Below, piece after piece: positions 11,550 to 22,680 of a stretch of DNA of 64,000 bases (within the stretch, counting starts at the first letter, position 1; each line of letters starts with the position of its first letter). The translations under genes were made by a program, and so were the position numbers. The DNA lies in assembly GCA_015680685.1 (NCBI GenBank), contig MNCI01005769.1, positions 62,001 through 126,000 on the forward strand. The letters run 5' to 3'. The notes under the pieces were generated by a model that was not told the DNA's origin, did not search any database, and worked only from the letters and a program-made list of their open reading frames with translations. The stretch is from Gnetum montanum (Eukaryota > Streptophyta > Gnetopsida > Gnetales > Gnetaceae).

Positions 11550-12303
11550 TGATGAGTAGTGAAGGTATCCCTATGCTTAACCATATGAATCACAAAGTTT
11601 TCATGCATGTTTCGATTGAATTCCAAAGATTCTATGTTTTTTGATACACTAGTCACATAGGTAGTGAACCTTGCCTTAAAGTCATTCATTGTCTTCCCAA
11701 TTACACTTGTGATGTACATGGTATGGTTAAGTGTAATCGAGGTATATGATTTTTATGGTTTTATGTTTTTAGGGTTTGTGGTGCTGAAGTATAAAGATAA
11801 GATGATTTAATACTACTGAGATTTAATTAATTAACTAATGTCTAACTAGTCCTAACATAAGCATTTGGTCCCCCTTGTTGTACACATCTTGAACCCATGT
11901 ACCTACTATTGGGATTACCAAGTGCTATGCTACTGAGTGAACCAAGCAATAATGCTGTTGGGTTTACCAAGCAAATATGTGTTTACGCTCAAAGCGATTG
12001 TACTTATGTTCTTAATCTATTTAGCTTAATTAATTGATCAATTGCTCTAAACCTAATTTATTTTAATTAATGTCATAATTAATGAAAATAATAAATGCAT
12101 AAATAAATCATTAATCTAATCCAAGTGTTGTAAGGTTTGATCAAGAAGCTTGTCTTTATTTCCATTCACATTAGTGTGTTCAGGTACAACAGTGCTCAAA
12201 TAAAGATCCGTATACTTTTTGACTTCTACTGTGGCCACTTAGAGAAATATTTTAACTCTCAAATAAGCAAACTGCAAGAGCTCTGCTACTATGACAAGCA
12301 TTT
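11550..12303 (-). repeat. 5' LTR of element C, U5/R part
   Basis: 754 bp of the LTR. The remainder (U3) is at 28313-28513; together they give 955 bp, the same length as solo LTR F, to which it is clearly related. The AATAAA/TTTATT pair lies near 12150-12205. It is interrupted at 12303 by element D. Confidence 0.85.
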
Positions 12304-12944
12304 TGATGAATCATGTTTTTCATAAGCTTTGATATTAGAGTGGCCATGATATCAGGTACATGATATTGGGTACGTGATATCGTAGCCCAAGATGCGATAT
12401 CAGGCATGCGATATTAGAACATGATATCAAATACATGATATTACAGCCCAAGATGCCATATCAGGCATGCCATATTGTAAGATACTCCCAGGCTTATAAA
12501 TACAGCCCTTGGGCACATGATTCAAGAGTAGTTTTTTGAAGTCAAGTAGTGAAATTCTTGTAGTTTGTTCATTTGAGAGTTAGAATATTTTCCAAGAGCC
12601 CGTAGCAGGAGGTCTAAGTGTAATTGGATCTTTATTCAAGCATTAATGTACATAAACACACCATTGTGTTGGAAATAAATACGAGTTCTTTGATTCATCC
12701 TTGTAGCACTTGAGACTTTATTTCTTTATACATTTATATATCATGATTTCATGTTGTTCACATTTAATGTTGTTCATTCAGTAATTAATTTTGATTAATT
12801 AAAGAAACTAATTAAAATATACAAGTGCAATCGCTTCGAACATATGTGTGACACTTGGTAGCTCAGAAACGGTTGGCATTTGACAACCCAATAGTGTTTA
12901 CATGAGGTTCAAGATGTGTCTGGGAAGTGGGGATGGTTACTTAT
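12304..12944 (+). repeat. 5' LTR of element D, first part
   Basis: It begins TGATGAATCATG and matches the start of the 3' LTR at 27496. An array of GATATC/GATATT/CATATC units fills 12331-12478, which is longer than in the 3' LTR (27530-27560). The TATA box is near 12496 (TATAAATAC). The AATAAATA/CTTTATT pair lies at about 12630-12690. Element E interrupts it at 12944. Confidence 0.9.
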
Positions 12945-13863
12945 TGATGAGTGGTGAGGTACCCCTACACTCAACCATACGAATACAAGCATTCATGCAT
13001 GATCTGGTTGAACTCTGTAGACAGGCTAGTTGTGGTATCTAGATAATTACATGTTGATTGCAATTCACTGTCTTCCCACCTGGCCTAGTATTTACTTTGT
13101 CACATATGGTTTAGTCCAGAGTGAGGTGTATGATGTGGTCCTAAGTTAGTGTTACTCCTAGAGGTAATGGAAAATAACTTTGATTAACCTAAGAAGGAAT
13201 GAGAGAAGAGAATCTAAGCTAGCCTAAGTGTGATGAGCATCCATCCTTAATCATTCGTATACATCTTGGACCTCGTGTACTACTTCTAGGATTACCAAGC
13301 ATATATTACTTGAGTGCTCCTAGATATGCTACTAGGTTACCAGGTAGTCACACTTAAATGCTCGTGATTAAGTCATACTCATTTCGCGTTTCATAACAAG
13401 GATAGTAAATGAAGGGTAAGAAATACTAATCAAGAAAACAATAAATAACAATAATAGTTAAGCAATTAAGACTAGGTGAATGCTGCAATGATGAAGTAAT
13501 CTCGATCTTTATTGCCAATCATGTACGTGTCCAAGTACATCATACTCGAATAAAGGTTCTGTACAATTACAATCATCACATTGTGGGCATGCACTGGGGA
13601 AAGGGTTGAGATGAACTAAAAAATGACAAAAAGACTCTACTATAATACTAACTGACTCTAAAAACTTACTGACTCTTCCTGTGCATCCAAATGTGTATTT
13701 ATAGGCTCATACAGGAGTCATGATATTGTGTATCCGATATCATATCCAGGCTACGATATTAGGTACCCGATATCAGGACTCATCAAACCTGATATCTTGT
13801 ACTTGATATCAAGGGCTCAATAATAGGGATCCAATAATAGGGGTCCGATATTAGGACTCATCA
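12945..13863 (-). repeat. 3' LTR of element E
   Basis: 919 bp, TGATGAGTGG ... GGACTCATCA on the + strand. GATATC-type units cover about 13726-13860. The TATA box is near 13700 and AATAAAG lies within the paired region at about 13500-13560. Confidence 0.95.
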
Positions 13864-13876
13864 TACCCCCACGAAA
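13864..13876 (-). promoter_or_regulatory. Polypurine tract of element E
   Basis: The minus strand reads TTCGTGGGGGTA directly before the 3' LTR. This is the plus-strand DNA primer site. Confidence 0.75.
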
Positions 13877-14049
13877 GAATAAAAACTCATCCTCAAGTCA
13901 AACAAAGTGAGGAATAAGTTCATTTAATTACAAATAGTGGATAGGTATGGGATTATTGAATGACCATGGACTATTTCATGTCGTAATGTGGGATTAAAAA
14001 AAATGGACATAGACAAAAAATAAAAAACTTGTGGAACTCATGTTGTTCC

Positions 14050-14475
14050 AAGTGGTGGTGGCTCCCCCATGGATGCCTTTCCTTTGTCCTGCACTCTAGG
14101 GTTATGAGATTGATATCGTTGAAGAAGCACCTTACATTTCTCCTCTTCTATCTGAGGATTATGAGCCGCCCTTGCTGATGTTCCAATGTTTGATGGAGTC
14201 GACACTTCCCATGGACATGGCAGCTACGGGAACACTTGGTTGGCCTTAACATGTCATGTGACGAATAACCATCATTCCTCTTCATAGGCTTGGGCCCTAA
14301 CCTCTACACCTTTTGCTTGGCCATATTGTGCAGTGATAGGAATTCCCTGATGGATTCTGAATGATTGTGCCTCCTACTTTGCATGTTCTGCATGAGGTCC
14401 TTGGCCTCTACCTCCCCTTTGATGTTCAGTTTCATCTTGAGAAGATCCTCCTTGTTGTCCTCTTTTAGGGGCCAT
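14050..14475 (-). pseudogene. Shortened accessory ORF of element E
   Basis: From the ATG at 14475 the minus strand reads MAPKRGQQGGSSQDETEHQRGGRGQGPH-like sequence. It then goes almost at once to AQAYEEEWWLFVTWHVKANQVFP-like sequence with stops. The first part matches the start, and the second part the end, of the accessory ORF of element G (39863 down to about 37290). So this is the same gene with its middle (globular domain, Gln-rich linker, coiled coil) deleted. Function is unknown. Confidence 0.6.
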
Positions 14476-15910
14476 CTATAATCACACAAAGATCAATTTT
14501 TAGTAAGGTTATTGAAAGAAGTTTAATTACTTCATACCTTACTCATTGCCTTTAATAAATGTTGAATTCTTTGCTTAGTGTGATTTTAGAGTTAGAAATT
14601 TTCTTATGGAAGTTGCCCTAAAAGATTAATGTCAGATCTGATTTGTTTAGGTGACACATAAATGGACATGTAATAGTTTTAAGGAACGTTTGATAAAATG
14701 ATGACAAAGGAAAGAATAGATTTGGCAATGAAGTACTCAGAGGGTATAAAATGATGTGGTGGTGTGCAACAAGTACAAATTATAAAAGTCAGGCAAGCGG
14801 GTCCTCCCCCAAGCAGGTTCCTACTTATCATGCCCTTACGTAAGTACACCTTAAAATGTCTATAGGTACTAGAAGGGTCAAATGTAATCCATACTAGCTC
14901 CACAAAACACACACATGTAGATACCACTATGATGAGGTATGAATTCAATGCTACACAAGACACGGGTCACAAATACATGAACAACTTGATGGGATGAATC
15001 ATAGAAGGGATTGCAGAGATTTGAATATGAGGTAACTGACCCAAGACACAATGAATCTTGAGTGTAGGGTGTGATTAAAGTGTCATTAGCCTGTTACTCC
15101 AAAATCAAGACCAAGTCCATTCCTACAATCAGTGACATCGCATTGTTTCATCCAATGATGGACAACCATACGAGTATCATCACAGCAAGGTGTACAATCA
15201 CTTGGCATTTTGTTCGAGAGAGGAGTAATTGGAAATTTGTGACACACTTGTTTTGATCTTTTTGTCACTTTTTGCTTGGTCACTTTGGCACACTTTTTCT
15301 CTTTTTTTTTATGCGTAATTCAGAAAAGCCACCTACCTTCAAGCATGGGTGCATGTCTTTCTAGTGGGACCTCCTAGAATAACATCAGGTTTCTTTATTA
15401 AGTGCCTTTATCACTCTTACTCCCATTTTTCATTAGATCTACAAGGATCTTAGTACGACTAGGTCGCATGATAACACCTACGGATGTCACCAAGAGAATC
15501 CACAAGTCCCCTTGATGTCACACCCTGGTCATTCCTTTTTAGTCCATCATTCTTCACTCTAGGCATAATGAGGACAAAATTACTTTTAAGTTTTTATGAT
15601 GTCAAGAATATCATCGTACCCATAGTAGAACTTCTTATTAATAGAATGGTTGGGTGGATGTGGTGGGCTCACTATTTGAATAATTAGCCACCCGAGACTT
15701 GATAGCATAGAACATCACCTCAAGCAATGAGTCACATGAGTGTTTTATTCATATATGAGATTACCCATAAAAATATAAAAAGATAGAACAATAAATAAAA
15801 AGATGAACCAACCAATAAAAAGATAAAATAACAAATTGAAAGATGAAAAACTTGAAAACAAAAAAATTGTAAAATTAAAGAAAAGAAAAAACATTTATTA
15901 ATTCTATTTG
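14476..15910 (-). other. Spacer between gag and the accessory ORF of element E
   Basis: No gene is supportable. About 14640-15720 is homologous to 40850-41830, including the shared strings ACTTGGCAT and CTATTT(G/A)AATAATTA. It is therefore part of an older element backbone and not unique DNA. Confidence 0.6.
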
Positions 15911-17940
15911 TTAGAATGGAGGATATCGCCCATAACTAAATAGTTGAGCATGGCTAGAATTAATAAATGGAAACTGTGGTTCCATGGATGTTGGAAATGT
16001 TGGGGATCGATCATATCCAAACCACTGGGTGTCTTTTAAGGAGGTGGTAGGAATATACCCAAATTGGGCTTCACACACTTGATTATAGTAAGCATAGTGC
16101 AACAGAATATAAGATGTGGTCATGTGATAAAGAGCTGACCCACTATGGCACCCGTGACTGTAAGATGATATGCAAGGATCAATATGTCCCCTTACGTGGC
16201 TATATTCATTGGGCCACATAGTTGTTGGAGTGTTGATTGGTGGCTTGGATAAGGTATTAGGAGGCATTGTGTTCAAGGAGAAGGATGCACCACAGTGTTG
16301 AACTTGTGCTGAGTGGGAGGATGTAGTGGTCTTAGAACTGTGTTGTCCATTTCTATGGTCATGTCTAAAGAAGGGATGCCTTCGACATTGTGGAGGATTC
16401 CCACTGTGATTGACAGTAGCAGCACAAGTAACGTTTGTGGGTTGGTGATGTGGTGCAAAACCTTTTGGTACTATTGGTGGCGATGTAGAAGGAGGTGAAG
16501 GATGAGAAAATTGAGAGTAAGGAGAAGTATAAGGAACATGAGATGGTGATCTTGTTGGAAAGGACATAGGTTGATAGTACTTAGGAGAATAATAACAATG
16601 TGGTGAGATAGAGGATGTTGACCCGGTTGGGGAAATAGGATGCTGAACTTGATAAGCACTTGGGTTCAGATGATATGAAGGGTGTGACCAGTTTGGGGGT
16701 GGCCTCCTCCATGACTGGGATTTTTGCCACTATGATTGAACATAGTATTTTTGTATGAAATATGGATGTAACATTCTTCTCCAATGCTCATGTAAATGTG
16801 ACAAGATCGGGCATTGACCTTTGGGGTGATTGTATAGGCAAAGGTTACATTGATACATATGATTAGCAGTTGAGTTCTTATTCTCTTCAACCCTTCTTTT
16901 CGATTGTCCAAGGGTGTTTTGTACTACTTCTTGGTTCTTCATGGTTCTACCTCTAATAGTGTTGCCATATTCTCCACATTTTTCATGTATCCATTCCATC
17001 ATCTTATTAATCTTTGTCTTAATTTCATCTAGTGATTGTAGTATTGGCAAAGATGATTCCACCTCCTTGAGGTGAGTTGATTTCTCCTCTTCATGATCAT
17101 GGACCTTTGCTATTTCGAGATTTTGATCTTGTTGAAATTTTTGAACATTCTCCCATTTAGCTAACTCTCCTTCTTCGTTTGCTACCTGCTTAATAAGCTC
17201 TTGGAATTGGTGGGTTTGTAGCTCGTATAGTTGACCTCGGGCATACATACCTAGGGTCTCCCTTGTTTCATTAGGGAGCCCATTCATGATGTGATACATT
17301 GGCCTCTCCTTAGAGAACCCATGGCTTGGGCATTTGTTTATTAGAGAATAGTATCTTTCTAAGGCCATGTCCAAGGTTTCATGTTGCACTTGTTTTCACT
17401 CTTGGATTTGTTTCCTCCAGGTTGACACTCTAGCATAGGTTTGATATCATTTAGTAAAAAGTTCTACCATTTTTGGCCATCTACGAATTGATTTTGGTTT
17501 TAAGGATCTGTACCATACTTTTTCTTGGTTAATGAGTGTTGTAGGAAAGAGCTTAAGCTTTTTCCACCCATTATCAATATTTTTCCATACATAGGCATCA
17601 TGGAAGGCTTGTAAATGATGTTGTAGATCTAAATCATAGCCTCCTAAAAATTTGGAAAAGTTGTTTAAATCAAGCCTGGGTAGACAACTTTCCTTACAAT
17701 TCCTATGGGAACAACCTCTTGTATATGCATTAGGCTCTTAGTGGCCAACAAGGGTTCATCATCACTAGGTAGGTTATGAATTTGTGAGTTGGGACGATGT
17801 TGTCTTTGTTTATGTACATAGGAGATCCCTACATCAGATTGAGTACTCCAAACTTCGTCTTCATCATGATATAATTTTTTGGTTCTCTAATGAATTACCT
17901 TACTAGTTGTTGTGTTGTCATAGTCGTGTGAGAGAGACAT
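15911..17940 (-). pseudogene. Gag of element E
   Basis: Start at the ATG at 17940 (MSLSHDYDN). It has no THPDEY module. The capsid region is about 17690-17180 (LGGYDLDLQHHLQAFHDAY, VWYRSLKPKSIRRW, then ALERYYSLINKCPSHGF in the open segment 16730-17389). A predicted coiled-coil-like acidic segment and the zinc knuckle CNLCLYNHPKGQC (CX2CX3HX4C, near 16830) follow. The tail is a Pro/Ser/Tyr/His-rich reading of 218 residues (15911-16567) ending in its own stop. The reading needs at least one frame change plus a few stop read-throughs. As the only large protein of this element, it explains how the RNA would be packaged. Confidence 0.75.
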
Positions 17941-18052
17941 TGTTGTGAATTGTGTATGACTTAATTAAAATTAATTTCTTTTCTAAGAGATATATCATGA
18001 ATACTTTGTTACAGTGATCTTGTATGATGTAACTAATCTAAATAACTAGCAC

Positions 18053-18073
18053 CGTCCCTAGCAATGGCACCAA
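18053..18073 (-). promoter_or_regulatory. Primer binding site of element E
   Basis: The minus strand reads TTGGTGCCATTGCTAGGGAC after the LTR. This is a tRNA-Asp-type site with transitions. Confidence 0.7.
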
Positions 18074-18992
18074 TGATGAGTGGCGAGGTACCCCTACACT
18101 CAACCATACGAATATGAGCATTCATGCACGATCTAGTCAAACTCCATAGATGGGCTAGTTGTGTTATCTAGATAATTACAAATCGATTGTAGTTTGTTGT
18201 CTTCCCACTTGAACTAGTATTTGCTTTGTCATGTATGGTTGAGTCTAGAGTGAGGTGTATGATGTGGTCCTAAGTTAGTGTTACTCCTAGAGGCAATGGA
18301 AAATAACTTTGATCAACCTAAGAGGGAATGAGAGAAGAGAATATAAGCTACCCTAAGTGTGATGAGCATCCATCCTTAATCATTTGTACACATCTTGGAC
18401 CTCGTGTACTACTTTTGGGATTACCAAGAATATATTACTTGAGCACTCCTAGATATGCTACTAGGTTACCAAGTAGTCACACTGAAATGCTTATGATTAA
18501 TTTGCACTCATTTCGCGTTTCATAACAGGGATAGTAAATGAAGGGTAAGAAATACTAATTAAGAAAACAATAAATAACAATAACAGTTAAGCAGTTAAAA
18601 TTAGGTGAATGATACAATGATGAAGTAATCTCGATCTTTATTACCAATCATGTGCATGTCCAAGTACATCACACTCAAATAAAGGTTCTATACAATTACA
18701 ATCATCACACTAAGGGCATGCATTGGGGAAAGAGTTGAGATGAACTAAAAAATGATAAAAAGCCTCTACTCTAACACTAACTAACTCTAAGAACTTATTG
18801 AATCTTCCTATGCATCCAAATGTGTATTTAGAGGCTCACACAGGAGTCACGATATCATGTATCTGATATCGTATCCAAGCTGCAATATCAAGTATCCAAT
18901 ATTGGGGGTCTGATAACGGGACTCATTAGACCTGATATCTTGTACCTGATATTAGGGGTCTGATAACATGGGTTCAATATCAGGACTTATCA
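18074..18992 (-). repeat. 5' LTR of element E
   Basis: 919 bp, the same length as its partner at 12945-13863, with scattered point differences. GATATC-type units lie at 18850-18985. Confidence 0.95.
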
Positions 18993-18997
18993 CTTGT

Positions 18998-19291
18998 GTT
19001 AGGTTAAATTAGACAATAGTTCACTTAGCATTTAATTACTCTCACTTTCATTATTTTTTTTAGGTGATCAAATTGATAGCACATAAAATGATAAAAATCT
19101 TATGCCTCGGTCACACTTAACCATACACTTGCATTTCACAAGTGAGGCTAGGAAGACAACAAATGGACAACATGAACTCACCATTTAGCTTTAGCATACT
19201 TGGTAATTAAAGTCTATAAAATTTGACCAAATCACATGTGAATGCCTGTGATTCGTATGGTTGGGCATAGGGGGTACCTTGCCACTCATCA
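18998..19291 (+). repeat. 5' LTR of element D, second part
   Basis: It continues the LTR interrupted at 12944 and ends CCACTCATCA. Bases 18993-18997 are the duplicated target CTTGT. The two parts total 935 bp. Confidence 0.9.
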
Positions 19292-19312
19292 TTGGCACCA
19301 TTACTAGACACT
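19292..19312 (+). promoter_or_regulatory. Primer binding site of element D
   Basis: TTGGCACCATTACTAGACAC directly follows the LTR. It is a strongly decayed tRNA-Asp-type site. Confidence 0.65.
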
Positions 19313-19459
19313 TTAGTTCTACGTGTGCTATCTAAACTTAGTGAAACTTAGTAACCTTGTTGTTCAAATCCTACAAGTCAAATCTTACAAAAATAAAAAC
19401 TATTATTACAACTAAATTAAATCTTAACCACACACTACATATAGATTCATTAATATAAA

Positions 19460-21735
19460 ATGTCTTCTTCTCATAGGAGTCTATCTCCACCCAGGGTAGA
19501 CTTAGTGCCTCAACAATACCGGGTGGTATATGCTCATCTTGATGAGTATGTACCAGACTTCATCTTCATCTTACATCAAGATGAAATTTTGCAGTGGTGC
19601 AACATCAAAGGAAACATTGTGTTGCCATCAGATCGATCTGTTCCAGCTATGCTCTAGCTAATGGTTGCACGACATGGACTTCAACATCTTCATAGGGAGT
19701 ATGAGATGCAAGATCCCGATTCAAGGGATTATCATCCCACTAAAGCATAAAGGTTAAGGGATCATCACCTGGAGCATCGACATGGGCTTATGAAGGGCAA
19801 GGGATAAAACACTTTTCCATCTTTGCGTGGCCCATTAGATGGAGGTGAACACTTCTTTGGGGGCTTTTTCTTTGGTGACACTCCTCTCTTTGACTTTGGT
19901 CAAGGGACCCTCAACTAGAACATGCAATTCACAATTCATAATCTAGGTTTTGGTCAGAACAGATCCAATGAAAAAAATGGATCTAGAGGAGCAAGTCATG
20001 ACAAAGGAGAAAATGGAGGTCTCAATTGTGATTGTGGTCATGATGATTGAAGAGACAATGGTAGGCATTGGCTGATGCAAGTCCTCCTTCCTCTTTCCCT
20101 TCATTATCTTCTTTTTCTTCATTTGGCTTAGATCATGGCTACATAGGGCATGACCATGATGGAGGTGACTGATGGGACTAAAACAATATAAAGGACTATC
20201 GAGATAGTCGTGATCGAAGGCATGGGTAATCCAGAGAGATCCACCACCATGAAAGAAGGGTTAGTAGAGAAGATCATAGGCACCATCACTATGGCCTTGA
20301 TGAACCTCTACTTGCCACTCAGAGCATGTTAAACATTGCAGAGGCCATGAGGATTCCAACAAGGCATGTAAAGGATAGAAGAATAAAGGGGCTAGACATG
20401 AATAACATTCCTCAGTTTGAGAGAGGCTATGATGCTGATTCGCAAAATCATCTCTAAGCCTTCTAGGATGCATGTGCCTTGAAAAATATTGAGAATGATT
20501 GGAAGAAGTTGAAATTATTTCCAAAGACACTCATTAGAAAGCAGAAAATTGGTACTAGTCCTTGGAGCCAGAATAAATTAGGTGGTGGAGTATGATGTTA
20601 GAATTGTTTAATGATAAATATCAAATGTACTCCCAAGTGTCTAATTTGAGGAAGCAGATCCAAGGGTGAAAAAAAAGAAACCATGAGCCTTTGGATGCTA
20701 CTATTGGTCGATACTACTCTCTGTTGCATAAGTGTTCAGGCCATGGATACTCTCAGCTTGATCAACTCTACCATATCATAGATGGGTTGCGGTCTGAAAT
20801 AAGAAAAACCCTTAGTGTCTATGCTCAAGGAAGATTGATAGAGTTAAGCACCCATCTGATCCAAAAGTTAATTAAATAGGTAGCCAGGGAGGAGGGAGAA
20901 TTGAGAAAGCGAGAAAGTACAAAGGAATACAATAGGGATCCTTCTATTCGCAAAAGGGGGATTTGATTTTGTGATAGTGAGGATGAGTTAACTAGAGATG
21001 AGGTGGCTATTCAGAAAACCTTGCCACTCTAGAAATTGTAGTCTAAAATTATAGCTAAGGTTGACCAATTATGGGACTCCATGGACAATAAGTTTCAAGC
21101 TATCTTAAAAATTGCTGAAGAGACCAAGAAGTAAAGTGGTGAGCATGAGTGCTGGAGATGTAAGGAAGCTGAATGTGCCATATCCAAGGGTAAGGGTAAG
21201 ATGGCTGCGATAGAGATGGTTATGGTTAGCGAACTAGATGATGATGGTAGGTGTGACATCTACTAGGATGAACATCCCAAGGGATGCTATCCAATTGTGT
21301 TACACTTGCAGGAATCTGGGATGTATGCCTTACATCCATGAGTTGCACAAAGGAAAACACCTATAAGATTGTCTTATCTACAAGGCAACTCTCGATAGTT
21401 TCACCAACCATAGCAATATTATTCAAGTGGAACTCCACCACAACTCTATGAATTATACTAGCAATGGCAACAACCACAATTGTGGGCATTGGCACCTCTA
21501 AGATAGTAGTACCCCTACCAGAAACTAGATCCCTATGGTTATTATGTTTAGCAACCTTCATCTCCATGAGACTCCTCTGGTCATGTTGTTACTTGCCAAC
21601 CTCACCACTACCCTCTTGAAGTGTACCAATTGCCATATGCAAGGAGGGACGCCACCTACTATCCTCATGCTCCTCCTGTTCCTGCACCTACTCCTCTGCC
21701 TCTTGCACAGCTACCACCTGCTTCATCCATGCAGG
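19460..21735 (+). pseudogene. Gag of element D
   Basis: Start at ATG 19460 (MSSSHRSLSPPRVD). In order: the N-terminal module (VVYAHLDEYVPDFIFILHQDE, GNIVLPSDRSVPAML), a spacer rich in Gly/His/Asp, the capsid region (LDMNNIPQFERGYDADSQNHL, about 20395; TIGRYYSLLHKCSGHGYSQ, about 20700), a zinc knuckle whose second Cys is now Tyr (CDIY then DEHPKGCYP, about 21255), and a Pro/Tyr/Gln-rich tail. Stops such as WY*SLEPE show loss of CGG/CGA or TGG codons. It runs in frame toward protease. Confidence 0.75.
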
Positions 21736-22680
21736 GTGAATTGCCTGCCTAACCACAACAAAGAAACACTACAAGGGTAGTTAATTTGCAATTGGTAAAC
21801 CAACCAAGTGGGTGAAAATCATGATCAAAGAAAAGATCCTTCTTCTGACCTTATAGTCCACTAGAGCCTTCAGACACATCAGTGGCCGGTAGCCTTGCTC
21901 TTTCACCTTTCTCTACCTCACCTTCATTCGAGTCCCCTTCAAATCAAAATCCCTCTCAATTCAATACTGTAATGTTAACCTATGTTTTCTCTGATTGGAT
22001 TTGAGTTGGTAACTTACCTAGGAAGTTAGTTTATCCTAGGAGTCCCTTAGTATATTTGCAAATTTCTAGGAATGAGCCTTGTAAAGCTCTGCTTGACTCT
22101 AGTTCTAGTGTTAATCTAATCTTGCATGAGATGTACACTATGTGGAACCTTCCTCCCTTGAAGAAGAATAACATCAAGCTAGAGCCAGCAAACCAGTCCA
22201 TCATTGTTCCATTAGGACTGGTAGAAAACATCATGATCACCATTTGTGGGTGGTCATATCCTACCGACTTCCTAGTAATCAAGGTGGAGAACTGCAAAGG
22301 GGACTTCCCAATTATTATGGGAAGGATGTGGTTAAGCACTGTTGATGCCAAAATGGGCATTAGAGATCTTTCCTTAGAGATATCTAAAGAAAATGAATTT
22401 GGAAAGACTGAGAAAAAGAGGGTTCCATGAATTGTGTACAAAAATTTAGGGTGCCATTGTGTGCTGAAGCTATGGTTAGTAAAGCAAACATCTATCTCTA
22501 CATGTAAGCAGTGTGCACTAGAATTTGAAATCCAAAGATGTCTATATGCAGCAGCCATAAAACAAGAAGGCACCCAGTGGCTGATAGCTAATTCTAGTAG
22601 TAGTACGTTGTGCATGGAACCTACTAAGGGCCTAACGTGTGAATATGTTGTAGGTATGGATGAACTCGAGCAAGTTCATC
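21736..22680 (+). pseudogene. Aspartic protease region of element D
   Basis: MQGELPA begins the linker. The open segment 22056-22430 holds KALLDSSSSVNLILHEMY, the catalytic triplet as DSS like element C, then DFLVIKVENCKGDFPIIMGRMWLSTVD. The downstream part includes CLYAAAIKQEGTQW. It would process Gag-Pol. The segment around the catalytic site is open, while the flanks carry stops. Confidence 0.75.

Larger units (their letters stand above)
7309..12303 (-). mobile_element. Element C (main part): gag-pro-RT remnant with part of its 5' LTR
   Basis: Minus-strand gag (to 11393), protease and the first half of RT are present. The rest of RT and beyond was displaced to the left of the window by insertion of B. 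The 5' LTR begins at 11550, is cut at 12303 by element D and resumes at 28308. C is the outermost shell of the left nest: B, with A inside it, and D, with E inside it, all lie within C. Confidence 0.8.
12945..18992 (-). mobile_element. Element E: gag-only non-autonomous LTR retrotransposon
   Basis: 6,048 bp with two LTRs of exactly 919 bp each, a polypurine tract, a primer site, gag and a short second ORF remnant; no protease, RT or integrase. The target duplication is CTTAT (12940-12944) versus CTTGT (18993-18997). The undisturbed 3' LTR of D has CTTGT at the same place, so the left copy mutated. It resembles the TR-GAG class (terminal-repeat elements retaining only gag) and must have used another element's enzymes. 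Confidence 0.9.

Noticed and set aside
12331-12478. GATATC units as iterons of a replication origin.
   Set aside because: They sit in U3 of LTRs next to a TATA box in many element copies; a promoter role is the simpler reading.
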